A stretch of 64,000 nt of DNA from SIRX01 sp965213905 (GTDB lineage: Bacteria; Actinomycetota; Rubrobacteria; Rubrobacterales; Rubrobacteraceae): positions 2,790,001 to 2,854,000 of the forward strand of contig OZ243922.1 of the NCBI GenBank assembly GCA_965213905.1, in the 5' to 3' direction. The position numbers and the translations under genes were made by a program. The notes under the pieces are model-generated. The model was given only the letters and a program-made list of their open reading frames with translations, ran no database searches and was not told the DNA's origin. Of the stretch, positions 7,878 through 15,036 are shown piece by piece. Numbering within the stretch: the stretch's first letter is position 1; each line of letters opens with the position of its first letter.

Positions 7878-8670
7878 CGAACGCCTCAGGGGGGCTTTCC
7901 CCGAGGGCGGAACAGCACTCATGCCTTACCTGACCGCCGGCTACCCGACGCTCGACGGCGCCCGGGAGGTGGGGGAGGCCTACGTCGCTGCGGGGGCGGA
8001 CATCGTCGAGATCGGGGTTCCCTTTTCCGACCCCCTGGCCGACGGGCCGACGATCCAGGACACCACGACCCGCGCCCTGGAGAACGGGGCGGACCTGAAC
8101 TATTGCTTCGAGCTGGCCTCCGGGCTCGCCGGGCGCGTGCCGGTCGTGTTTCTCGTTTACTACAACGTGATCTTCGCCCGCGGAACGGAGAAATTTCTGG
8201 AGTCGGCGGCGGAGGCGGGGGTGTCGGGGCTCGTGATCCCCGATCTTCCTATAGACGAGCTCGGAGAGCTCGGGGAGCTGGCCGAAAGCAAGGGTGTCGC
8301 GTTGTGCCCGCTTGCCGCACCGACCTCGACGGACGACCGGATAAAAGAGATCGGGGAAGCCACCTCCGGATTCGTGTACTGTGTCTCGGTGGCCGGCGTC
8401 ACCGGGGCCCGCGACTCTTTATCGCCGGGTGCGGTGGAGTTGTTGCGCCGGGTACGTTCGATGGCGGACGCGCCGGTTGCTCTGGGGTTCGGGATCTCCT
8501 CCGCCGAAGCCGCTGCCGGGGCCGCAGACGAGGCGGACGGCGTAATCATCGGGAGCAAGCTGATGCAAATCGTCTCCGAGCACGGCTCCCGGAAAGCCGG
8601 AGAGTGGCTGGGCGAGGTGCGGGAGGCGATTTCAGGGGGCGACCGCGCTGGGGTGGGGGAGCGGCATTAG
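7864..8670 (+). CDS. trpA: Tryptophan synthase alpha chain TrpA
   Basis: A 268-residue TIM-barrel lyase that releases indole from indole-3-glycerol phosphate. Catalytic E49 and D60 sit in VEIGVPFSDPLADGPTIQ. The GTG start has GGAGG six bases upstream within trpB. Later barrel motifs (YCVSVAGVTGARDSL, VALGFGISSAE, DGVIIGSKLM) are intact. The stop codon TAG overlaps the proposed ATT start of accD, so the trp and acc parts of the operon are translationally linked. Confidence 0.96.
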   Translation: MSKGSERLRGAFPEGGTALMPYLTAGYPTLDGAREVGEAYVAAGADIVEIGVPFSDPLADGPTIQDTTTRALENGADLNYCFELASGLAGRVPVVFLVYYNVIFARGTEKFLESAAEAGVSGLVIPDLPIDELGELGELAESKGVALCPLAAPTSTDDRIKEIGEATSGFVYCVSVAGVTGARDSLSPGAVELLRRVRSMADAPVALGFGISSAEAAAGAADEADGVIIGSKLMQIVSEHGSRKAGEWLGEVREAISGGDRAGVGERH

Positions 8671-9511
8671 GAACTGGCTCAGCAAGAGGCGCGAGTATAG
8701 CCGCTCGCCGGAGCCGGAGACCGAGAGCGGCCTCGGCCCGGTAGACGGCGTTTTCACCAAGTGCCGCCAGTGCGGCCAGACCATCTACGAGCGCGAGCTG
8801 TCGGTCCGCTTCAACGTCTGTCCGAACTGCGAGTTTCACTACCCGCTCCCGGCCCGGGACCGGGTACGCTTGCTGCTGGACTCGGACACCTTCGAACCTC
8901 GGGGCAGCGATCTTTCCGCAGCGGACCCGCTGGGCTTTGAGGGGTACGAAGAACGCCTGGAGGGCGCGCGGGTGAAAGCCGGGCTCGAAGAAGCCGTGCT
9001 GAGTGGGGCCGGAACCCTCGGGGGACGGCGCGTGGCGCTCGCGGTGATGGACTTCGGGTTTATCGGGGGTTCGATGGGCAGCGTGGTCGGCGAGAAGGTC
9101 GCCCGCACGGTCGAAGCCGCCCTTTCCGAAGAAGTACCGCTCATCGTGGTCTCGGCCTCCGGCGGGGCGAGGATGTTCGAGGGTGTCTACTCCCTTATGC
9201 AACTCTCCAAAACGAGCGTGGCGCTCTCGCGGTACATGGATGGTTCGTGGCCTTTTATCTCCGTGCTCACGGACCCTACTTTCGGCGGGGTCACGGCCTC
9301 GTTCGCAACCGCCGCCGACGTTATCGTGGCGGAACCGGGCGCCCGCATCGGCTTCGCCGGGGCGCGGGTCATAGAGCAGACGACGAAAGAGCGGCTGCCG
9401 GAAGGTTTCCAAACGGCGGAGTTTCAGAAAGAGCACGGGATGGTAGACCGCATAGTCCACCGCCTGGGACTAAAAGAAGACCTCCGGCTTTTGCTGGACC
9501 TCGTAGGGTGA
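8666..9511 (+). CDS. accD: Acetyl-CoA carboxylase carboxyltransferase beta subunit AccD, non-canonical start
   Basis: The beta subunit of acetyl-CoA carboxylase carboxyltransferase, which makes malonyl-CoA for fatty acid synthesis. The N-terminal zinc ribbon CRQCG...CPNCEF (bases about 8760-8835) and the carboxyltransferase core (SASGGARMFEG, FGGVTASFA, GARIGFAGARVIEQT) are in one frame. That frame has no ATG, GTG or TTG before base 8870, and starting there would remove the zinc ribbon. The protein expected from homology begins near RNWLSKRRE. Candidate starts are ATT at 8666 (overlapping the trpA stop) or CTG at 8648, the latter with AGGGGG eight bases upstream. With ATT the product is 281 residues, a normal AccD length. 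Confidence 0.9.
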   Translation: MRNWLSKRREYSRSPEPETESGLGPVDGVFTKCRQCGQTIYERELSVRFNVCPNCEFHYPLPARDRVRLLLDSDTFEPRGSDLSAADPLGFEGYEERLEGARVKAGLEEAVLSGAGTLGGRRVALAVMDFGFIGGSMGSVVGEKVARTVEAALSEEVPLIVVSASGGARMFEGVYSLMQLSKTSVALSRYMDGSWPFISVLTDPTFGGVTASFATAADVIVAEPGARIGFAGARVIEQTTKERLPEGFQTAEFQKEHGMVDRIVHRLGLKEDLRLLLDLVG

Positions 9512-9521
9512 AGACCGCGCG

Positions 9522-10475
9522 ATGATATTGGACTTCGAGAAACCGATCCTGGAGCTCGAAAGCCGCATCTCCGACCTCCACCGCCTGGCGGGCGAGAGCG
9601 AGGAGCTACAGGCCGAGATACAACGCCTGGAAGAGGCCCTGGAGGCGGCCCGGCGGCGCATCTACTCGAACCTTACGCCCTACCAGCGGGTGCAGGTCGC
9701 CCGCCACCCGGAACGCCCGAACTTCCGCGCCTACCTCGAAGCCCTCGTCGAAGACTTCTACGAGCTCGCCGGAGACCGTACGTACGGCGACGACCCGGCT
9801 ATAAGAGGGGGTTTCGCCAGGATCTCCGGCCACAACGTCGTCCTGGTCGGCCAGGATAAGGGCGCCGACGTAGAAAGCCGGGTCAAAGGTAATTTCGGCA
9901 TGGCCCACCCCGAAGGCTACCGCAAGGTGAAACGACTCTACGGCCTCGCCGCCCGCTTCGAACTACCGATAGTTACCCTGGTGGATACGCCGGGGGCATT
10001 TGCGGGCCGCGGCGCCGAAGAGCGGGGCCAGGCGTGGGCCATCTCCGACGACCTCATGATGCTCGCCCGGTCGCCGGTGCCGGTGGTCTCCGTGATAATC
10101 GGCGAGGGCGGCTCGGGGGGCGCGTTGGCGATGTGCGCCGCCGACTACCTCGGGATGCTCGAAAACTCGTACCTCTCGGTCATAGCCCCCGAAGCCTGCG
10201 CCTCCATAATCTTCCGCGACCCGGGCCGGGCCGCCGAGGCGGCCGAGGCCCTGAAGCTGACCGCGACGGACTTGAAGCAGCACGGCATCGTGGACGAAGT
10301 CCTCCACGAGCCCTTGGGCGGCGCCCACCGAGACCCGGAGCCGGCCATAAAGGCTGTAGGGGAAGCTCTGGACCGCGTGCTCTCCGGCCTCGGCGGCGTG
10401 GACGCTGCGGCCCTCGTCGAGGGGCGCTACGAGCGATACCGGCGTATCGGGACGCACGCCCCCGAAGCCGGGTAA
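9522..10475 (+). CDS. accA: Acetyl-CoA carboxylase carboxyltransferase alpha subunit AccA
   Basis: A 317-residue alpha subunit with an N-terminal coiled coil (FEKPILELESRISDLHRLAG, about residues 4-50) and a carboxyltransferase core: YGDDPAIRGGFARISG, KGNFGMAHPEGYRK, TPGAFAGRGAEERGQ and GEGGSGGALA. It pairs with AccD encoded 10 bases upstream to transfer CO2 from biotin to acetyl-CoA. The biotin carboxylase and carrier genes are not in the window. Separate AccA and AccD are unusual among the better-known actinobacteria, which mostly use fused AccD-type subunits. This fits a deep-branching lineage. Confidence 0.96.
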   Translation: MILDFEKPILELESRISDLHRLAGESEELQAEIQRLEEALEAARRRIYSNLTPYQRVQVARHPERPNFRAYLEALVEDFYELAGDRTYGDDPAIRGGFARISGHNVVLVGQDKGADVESRVKGNFGMAHPEGYRKVKRLYGLAARFELPIVTLVDTPGAFAGRGAEERGQAWAISDDLMMLARSPVPVVSVIIGEGGSGGALAMCAADYLGMLENSYLSVIAPEACASIIFRDPGRAAEAAEALKLTATDLKQHGIVDEVLHEPLGGAHRDPEPAIKAVGEALDRVLSGLGGVDAAALVEGRYERYRRIGTHAPEAG

Positions 10476-10495
10476 TCCTGCCGACGGACCATTTT

Positions 10496-10657
10496 CTACC
10501 AGAAAATCGCCAACGCCAGGGCCACGAGCATGACGGCGAAGGCGGCCGACGCTAAAGCTAGCGCGGGCCCAGGCCCTAAGAACACCAGGGCCGCGTAAGC
10601 GCCTGCCAGCAGCAACAGGACTACCGCGTAGGCGACCATCCAGGCCGGGGAACGCAA
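10496..10657 (-). CDS. Small two-helix membrane protein downstream of pfkA
   Basis: A 53-residue open frame of two hydrophobic helices: residues about 7-26 (MVAYAVVLLLLAGAYAALVF) and 31-52 (ALALASAAFAVMLVALALAI), ending IFW-stop. The proposed start is TTG 10657 with GCGGAG upstream; ATG 10639 is an alternative giving 47 residues. It begins 27 bases after the phosphofructokinase stop on the same strand, so it is probably co-transcribed. It resembles many unnamed small hydrophobic proteins and has no recognised family. Coding nature rests on the hydrophobic pattern and position only. Confidence 0.5.
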   Translation of the reverse strand: MRSPAWMVAYAVVLLLLAGAYAALVFLGPGPALALASAAFAVMLVALALAIFW

Positions 10658-10684
10658 GGTGGGGACTCCGCTTGTGCGGCCTTT

Positions 10685-11734
10685 CTATCCGAAGAACGTC
10701 CGGGCGTCTTCGTAGAGTTTGTCCGAGACGGTCTTTGTCTCCTCGGTGGCTTCGGAGAGCGAGACGGTGACGATCTCGTCCCCCCGCAGCGCGACCATCT
10801 GGCCCCACTCACCGTTTTTTATGGCTTCGGCGGCTTTCAGGCCGTAGCGGGTGGATAGGATGCGGTCGTAGGCGGTCGGGGTTCCGCCACGCTGGAGGTG
10901 GCCGAGTACGACGTGGCGGGTCTCGATGCCGGTGCGCTCCTCGATCTCCCCGGCGAGCGTCTCGCCGATGCCGCCGAGCTGGACGTGCCCGAACTCGTCG
11001 CGCTCGGCGCTCTGGGTTATGAAGTCGTCGCTCAACACGACGCCCTCGCTCACGGCGACGAGGCCCCACCTCTCACCGTTCTCGGCCCGCTGCTTAAAGA
11101 TGTCCGCTATGGCGTCCATGTCCGGCTCGACTTCGGGGATCAGGGTGACGTTCGCGGCGGAAGCGACGCCGGCGCCCCAGGTGATCCAACCGGCGTGCCG
11201 CCCCATGACCTCGACCACCACGACCCGCTCGTGGCTCTTTGCCGTCGTCCGCAGCTTGTCTATGGCGTCCGTGGCGATGGAAACGGCCGTGTCGTAACCG
11301 AACGTGGTGTCGGTCGCCGAAAGGTCGTTGTCTATGGTCTTAGGACAGCCGATTATCTGCACCCCGAAGTCGTCGTGGAGCTGCTTGGCGACCCCTAAAG
11401 TGTCGTCGCCCCCGATAGCGACGAGCGCGTCTATCCCGAACTCTTTCATCTGCTCGACGACCTTCTCGGCGTCACCCTCGTTCTTGTACGGGTTCGTCCG
11501 GGAGGAACCCAAGATCGTGCCGCCCTCTTGCAGGATGTAGCGGACGTCCTCGACGCCGAGGTCCATCAGGCTGTCTTCTTCGGGGGCCAGCAACCCTTTC
11601 CAGCCGCGTTTGATGCCGACGGCTTCGTAGCCGTAGTCCTCGACGCACTTCATGGTTACGGCCCGGATCACTCCGTTCAACCCCGGCGCGTCGCCACCGC
11701 CCGTCAACATCCCAACTTTGCGCACCTCGGCCAT
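10685..11734 (-). CDS. 6-phosphofructokinase, predicted pyrophosphate-dependent type
   Basis: A 349-residue phosphofructokinase of the actinobacterial group: N-terminal GMLTGGGDAPGLNG, IGGDDTLGVA, the catalytic TIDND (133-137), GRHAGWI and LGHLQRGG. It phosphorylates fructose 6-phosphate in glycolysis. Position D111 in GGDDT corresponds to the Gly that admits ATP in E. coli PfkA (G104), and K132 in CPKTIDND corresponds to G124. The Asp plus Lys combination is the established marker of pyrophosphate-using enzymes, so reversible PPi-dependent activity is predicted. GAGGAG lies upstream of the ATG. Divergent from padR. Confidence 0.93.
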   Translation of the reverse strand: MAEVRKVGMLTGGGDAPGLNGVIRAVTMKCVEDYGYEAVGIKRGWKGLLAPEEDSLMDLGVEDVRYILQEGGTILGSSRTNPYKNEGDAEKVVEQMKEFGIDALVAIGGDDTLGVAKQLHDDFGVQIIGCPKTIDNDLSATDTTFGYDTAVSIATDAIDKLRTTAKSHERVVVVEVMGRHAGWITWGAGVASAANVTLIPEVEPDMDAIADIFKQRAENGERWGLVAVSEGVVLSDDFITQSAERDEFGHVQLGGIGETLAGEIEERTGIETRHVVLGHLQRGGTPTAYDRILSTRYGLKAAEAIKNGEWGQMVALRGDEIVTVSLSEATEETKTVSDKLYEDARTFFG

Positions 11735-11845
11735 CTTTTACTCCTCTGGTAGTTTTTGCGCTTTACTCCGTAGCAGTCTAGCAAATTAGCGAATCCGGGC
11801 GGGGGTTGACGAAGCTAATAGCCATACGTGCGAACGCGGCCTGGA

Positions 11846-11868
11846 TATAATATACAAACTTATATACT
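11846..11868 (+). promoter_or_regulatory. AT-rich padR promoter/operator
   Basis: The 23 bases contain TATAAT (11846-11851), ATACAAA (11852-11858) and TATACT (11863-11868). The ATACAAA element also forms one arm of the inverted repeat in front of the exporter genes (12475-12498). This suggests autoregulation by the same PadR protein. The padR ATG follows 17 bases after the second box. Confidence 0.45.
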
Positions 11869-11885
11869 TACTCGAAAGGTGGTTG

Positions 11886-12428
11886 ATGTCCGCGGCGCGG
11901 TTACTGATCCTGGGCGTTTTGCAGATAAAGCAGCCGTTACACGGCTACGACATCCGGCGCGAGCTAGAAGCGTGGAACGCCGAGCAGTGGGCTCAGGTTG
12001 CCTACGGTTCGATCTACTACGCCCTGAATAAGATGGCCGAAGAAGAGTTGGTGGAGGTCGTCAGCAAAGGCGCCCCGGGCGGCCGACCGGCAAAGACTCA
12101 GTACAACATAACCGGACGTGGAGAGGACGAATTCCAGCGCCTTTTGCGTGAGTATTGGTGGAATCGCAAGCCGGTCATAGATCCTTTCCAGGTAGCCCTC
12201 ACCTTTATGAATTTTATGCCGAGGGAAGAGTTGCTGGCAGCCCTACGCGCCCGCGCCGATAAGCTGAACGGGGAACTCAAAGGCTTGGAGTATCTGACGA
12301 CCGGCCCTCAAGAACACAAACCCCGCCACATCGTAGAGAACCTACGCCTCGTGAGAGCTTACTACGAGGCCGAAGTCAACTGGATCGAACAAACCGCCGG
12401 TAAGATCGAGCGCGGCGAACTCCCCTAA
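11886..12428 (+). CDS. PadR-family transcriptional regulator
   Basis: A 180-residue PadR protein. The N-terminal winged helix runs from about residue 4 to 85 (RLLILGVLQIKQPLHGYDIR, QVAYGSIYYALNKMAEEELV, GGRPAKTQYNITGRGEDEF), and a C-terminal helical dimerisation domain carries the Vir_Sin-type pattern ending EVNWIEQTAGKI. PadR proteins are usually ligand-released repressors of adjacent exporters, and a DrrAB-type ABC exporter follows 92 bases downstream. ATG 11886 is chosen over the adjacent TTG 11883; AAAGGTGG lies just upstream. The shared ATACAAA element before both transcription units supports local repression. Confidence 0.92.
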   Translation: MSAARLLILGVLQIKQPLHGYDIRRELEAWNAEQWAQVAYGSIYYALNKMAEEELVEVVSKGAPGGRPAKTQYNITGRGEDEFQRLLREYWWNRKPVIDPFQVALTFMNFMPREELLAALRARADKLNGELKGLEYLTTGPQEHKPRHIVENLRLVRAYYEAEVNWIEQTAGKIERGELP

Positions 12429-12474
12429 AAACTTTCGAGAAAACTAAAACACGCCTTGAAACGCCGACACCATT

Positions 12475-12498
12475 TTTGTATTCTGTTTTTTATACAAA
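12475..12498. promoter_or_regulatory. Inverted repeat, probable PadR operator of the ABC exporter
   Basis: TTTGTAT (12475-12481), a 10-base spacer and ATACAAA (12492-12498) form a perfect 7-bp inverted repeat in an AT-rich patch 22 bases before drrA. Spacing and base content fit PadR-family operators. The same ATACAAA element recurs in the padR promoter. Confidence 0.55.
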
Positions 12499-12520
12499 TT
12501 AGAATATAAGGAGATGGACG

Positions 12521-13486
12521 ATGGCGGTGATCGAGGTCGAGGGTCTGAGCAAGAGGTTTGGGTCGCGAGGTGGCGTCGTGGAGGCGGTGCGAGGTGTGGA
12601 CATTGAGGTCGATACTGGTGAGGTTTTCGGTTTTCTCGGGCCTAACGGGGCTGGCAAGACGACCACGCTCAGGATGCTCGCGACGTTGTTGGCGCCGACT
12701 GGCGGGCGGGCGACGGTCGGCGGTTACGACTTGCTCCGGGAGCCCTCCAGGGTTCGAGGTCGGATCGGGTACGTGGGCCAGGCTGGCGGGGTGGACGTGC
12801 AAGCTACCGGACGAGAAAATTTGCATTTACAAGCCCGCCTGTGTGGTTTGGGTAGTGAGGAAGCGCGGAACCGGGTTTCGGAGATGGTCGAGCTACTGGA
12901 GCTTTCGCAGATCTGTGACCGCAAAGCCGGTACTTATTCGGGAGGTCAGCAGCGGCGGCTGGCATTGGCGCTCGGTCTGGTGCATCGGCCGGCGGTGCTG
13001 TTCTTCGACGAACCTACGGTGGGGTTGGACCCGCAGAGCCGGGCGCGGTTGTGGGTCGAGGTGCGCCGCCTCCGGGAGACCGGCGCCACGGTCTTCCTGA
13101 CCACGCATTACCTGGACGAGGCCGACGCTCTCTGTGATCGGCTGGCTATCATAGACGAAGGCAAAATCGTCGCCGAGGGCACTCCGGGAGACTTGAAGCG
13201 CCGGATCTCCGGGGATGCAATCTCGGTTACCCTGGATAGTCACGATGGCGATGTAAAGCAGGCCAAGCGAATCCTTGGCTCCAGCTCCTTGATCGACGAG
13301 GTTCAAGAAGACGGCGCCATGCTGCGCGTGTACGCCGATAACGGTGAGGAAGTGCTGCCGGGTCTAATACGGGAGCTCGAAGGTAGTGGGTGCAGGGTTC
13401 GGAGTATCTCTCTTTCCCGGCCCAGCCTGGACGACGTTTTCCTGCAGCAGACCGGCCGTTCCCTTCGCGAGTCTTCCAGTTGGTAG
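12521..13486 (+). CDS. DrrA-type multidrug ABC exporter, ATP-binding subunit
   Basis: A 321-residue ABC ATPase with Walker A GPNGAGKTT, signature YSGGQQRRLALAL, Walker B VLFFDEPTVGLD and the switch His in LTTHYLDEAD. The C-terminal extension after about residue 225 is of the daunorubicin-resistance type (DrrA/NodI). It powers efflux of a hydrophobic drug through the permease encoded 13 bases downstream. ATG 12521 has AAGGAG nine bases upstream. Located behind the padR gene and its inverted repeat, so induction by the exported compound is likely. Confidence 0.94.
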   Translation: MAVIEVEGLSKRFGSRGGVVEAVRGVDIEVDTGEVFGFLGPNGAGKTTTLRMLATLLAPTGGRATVGGYDLLREPSRVRGRIGYVGQAGGVDVQATGRENLHLQARLCGLGSEEARNRVSEMVELLELSQICDRKAGTYSGGQQRRLALALGLVHRPAVLFFDEPTVGLDPQSRARLWVEVRRLRETGATVFLTTHYLDEADALCDRLAIIDEGKIVAEGTPGDLKRRISGDAISVTLDSHDGDVKQAKRILGSSSLIDEVQEDGAMLRVYADNGEEVLPGLIRELEGSGCRVRSISLSRPSLDDVFLQQTGRSLRESSSW

Positions 13487-13499
13487 TAGAGGAGGAAAG

Positions 13500-14261
13500 A
13501 TGGGCACCGTCCACAATACGTATCTAATATTCACCTACAGTTTGCGTACTACCTTGCGTAACCCGGTCTGGGTCATAATCGGGATCATCCAGCCTATCTT
13601 GTGGTTGCTATTGTTTGCCCCGTTGCTCGAAGGTATCGCCCAGAGCCCCGGCTTTCCTTCTGGTGGAGCGCTTACGCTATTTACCCCGGGGGTCTTGATA
13701 TTGATAGCACTTTTCGGGACGTTATTCGTCGGGTTTGGCCTGATCGCTGAGGTCCGCGCCGGCGTGATCGAACGTCTCTCCGTTACCCCAGTTAGCCGGT
13801 TGGCACTGGTTCTGGGGCGGGTTCTCCGTGACGTAGCCGTCTTGCTGACACAGTCACTCGTGCTTCTGGGGGTCGCCTGGCTTATGGGGATGCGGGCCAG
13901 CGTGCCCGGGGTTGCGATTACGCTGGTGTTGATGGCCCTGATCGGGGTGATGTTGGCCTCCTGTTCTTACGCGCTCGCGCTGGTGCTCAAAGACGAGAAC
14001 AGCTTCGCCCCAACCTTGAACTTCTTTACCTTGCCGCTGCTACTGCTCTCAGGAATAGTGCTGCCTCTAACCCTGGCCCCGGGTTGGATGCGGATAATAG
14101 CTTCGGTAAACCCGTTCGCACATGCCGTCGAGGCCGCGAGAAACCTTTTCATCGGGTCTATCGGGGACAGTTCCGTGGTGGGTGCCTTCGTCGTGGTTGG
14201 CGTGCTCTCGATGCTCGCCCTGTTCTGGACCGTTCGGGTTCTCCGGCGCGGGGCGGTCTGA
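13500..14261 (+). CDS. DrrB-type ABC exporter permease
   Basis: A 253-residue ABC-2 type permease with about six membrane segments (near residues 25-45, 55-80, 103-125, 134-160, 165-190 and 225-247). ABC-2 family landmarks are FTPGVLILIALFGTLFVGFG and the cytoplasmic RAGVIERLSVTPVSRLALVL. ATG 13500 is preceded by AGAGGAGGAAAG, so the longer in-frame reading that overlaps drrA is not the start. Forms a dimeric exporter with the DrrA-like ATPase. The gene is convergent with a TetR regulator gene 21 bases away. Confidence 0.93.
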   Translation: MGTVHNTYLIFTYSLRTTLRNPVWVIIGIIQPILWLLLFAPLLEGIAQSPGFPSGGALTLFTPGVLILIALFGTLFVGFGLIAEVRAGVIERLSVTPVSRLALVLGRVLRDVAVLLTQSLVLLGVAWLMGMRASVPGVAITLVLMALIGVMLASCSYALALVLKDENSFAPTLNFFTLPLLLLSGIVLPLTLAPGWMRIIASVNPFAHAVEAARNLFIGSIGDSSVVGAFVVVGVLSMLALFWTVRVLRRGAV

Positions 14262-14282
14262 GTTCTGACGAGGACCTGGCCT

Positions 14283-14912
14283 TTATTCCGGGTGCGGCCT
14301 CAAGCCGGAGAGGATGATGTCCAGTCCACCCTCGAACTCCGCGTCCCGGTCTACGCCTCCCAGGTGTGGCGAGAGTTCCGAAAGACGTGGGAAGTTCCCG
14401 GATGGGAGGCCGCGGGCGCCGTGCCGGTCGCCCCCGGGTTCCATGGCGAAGCCTCGTATCTCCGAGATGACGTACCCGACGGTAAAACTGGTAAGCGTCC
14501 GGTAGGCCTGGAGCGCGGCCCGGACGCCAAAGCCGGCCTGTTGCAGCGTCTCCAGAAACTCCTCCACGAGCCAGGCGCCGTCCATAGTGTCCGGCGGGCG
14601 TATGATCAGGAGTGGGAAGACGTTCGGGTGCTCGTGTGCGAGACGGCGAAGCCTCCTGTACGCTTCCCGGACGCGGGCTTCCCAGTCCTCGTTCTCGGGA
14701 GGAATTTCCATTTCACGTAGGAGCACCTCGACCATGCCGTCGAGCAGCGCGTCTTTGTTTGGTACGTGGTTGTAGAGCGACATCGCCTCCACGCCGAGCG
14801 TGGCGCCGAGCTTCCTCATGCTGAGGGCTTCGAGTCCCTCCCGGTCCACAAAGTCCACGGCTGCGGCTAACACCCTTTCCCGGTTTAGCGGCCGCCGCTT
14901 TTGCGTTACCAA
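14283..14912 (-). CDS. TetR-family transcriptional regulator with TetR-type C-terminal domain
   Basis: A 209-residue repressor. The helix-turn-helix spans about residues 10-55 (RERVLAAAVDFVDREGLEAL, SMRKLGATLGVEAMSLYNHV, PNKDALLDGM), and the C-terminal domain resembles that of the tetracycline repressor class. TTG 14912 is the start, with GGGAGG six bases upstream. A TAACAA-N13-TTGTTA inverted repeat lies 27 bases upstream of the start and is the probable operator. The gene follows the MFS transporter gene on the same strand, so an MFS/TetR efflux pair is likely. Confidence 0.9.
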   Translation of the reverse strand: MVTQKRRPLNRERVLAAAVDFVDREGLEALSMRKLGATLGVEAMSLYNHVPNKDALLDGMVEVLLREMEIPPENEDWEARVREAYRRLRRLAHEHPNVFPLLIIRPPDTMDGAWLVEEFLETLQQAGFGVRAALQAYRTLTSFTVGYVISEIRGFAMEPGGDRHGARGLPSGNFPRLSELSPHLGGVDRDAEFEGGLDIILSGLRPHPE

Positions 14913-14939
14913 TACGCACCTCCCGTAACCTGATTACTC

Positions 14940-14964
14940 TAACAACTTAAAATACACCTTGTTA
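14940..14964. promoter_or_regulatory. Inverted repeat, probable TetR operator
   Basis: TAACAA (14940-14945) and TTGTTA (14959-14964) form a perfect 6-bp inverted repeat with a 13-base AT-rich spacer between the MFS gene and the TetR gene. Size and spacing suit a TetR-family dimer site controlling the regulator's own promoter. Confidence 0.45.
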
Positions 14965-15036
14965 CCCGAAATGTGAACTGAATGTGGGCAATTTACTTCT
15001 GGATCCGGTCCAGAAAGCGTCGGGAACGCCGGGGAG

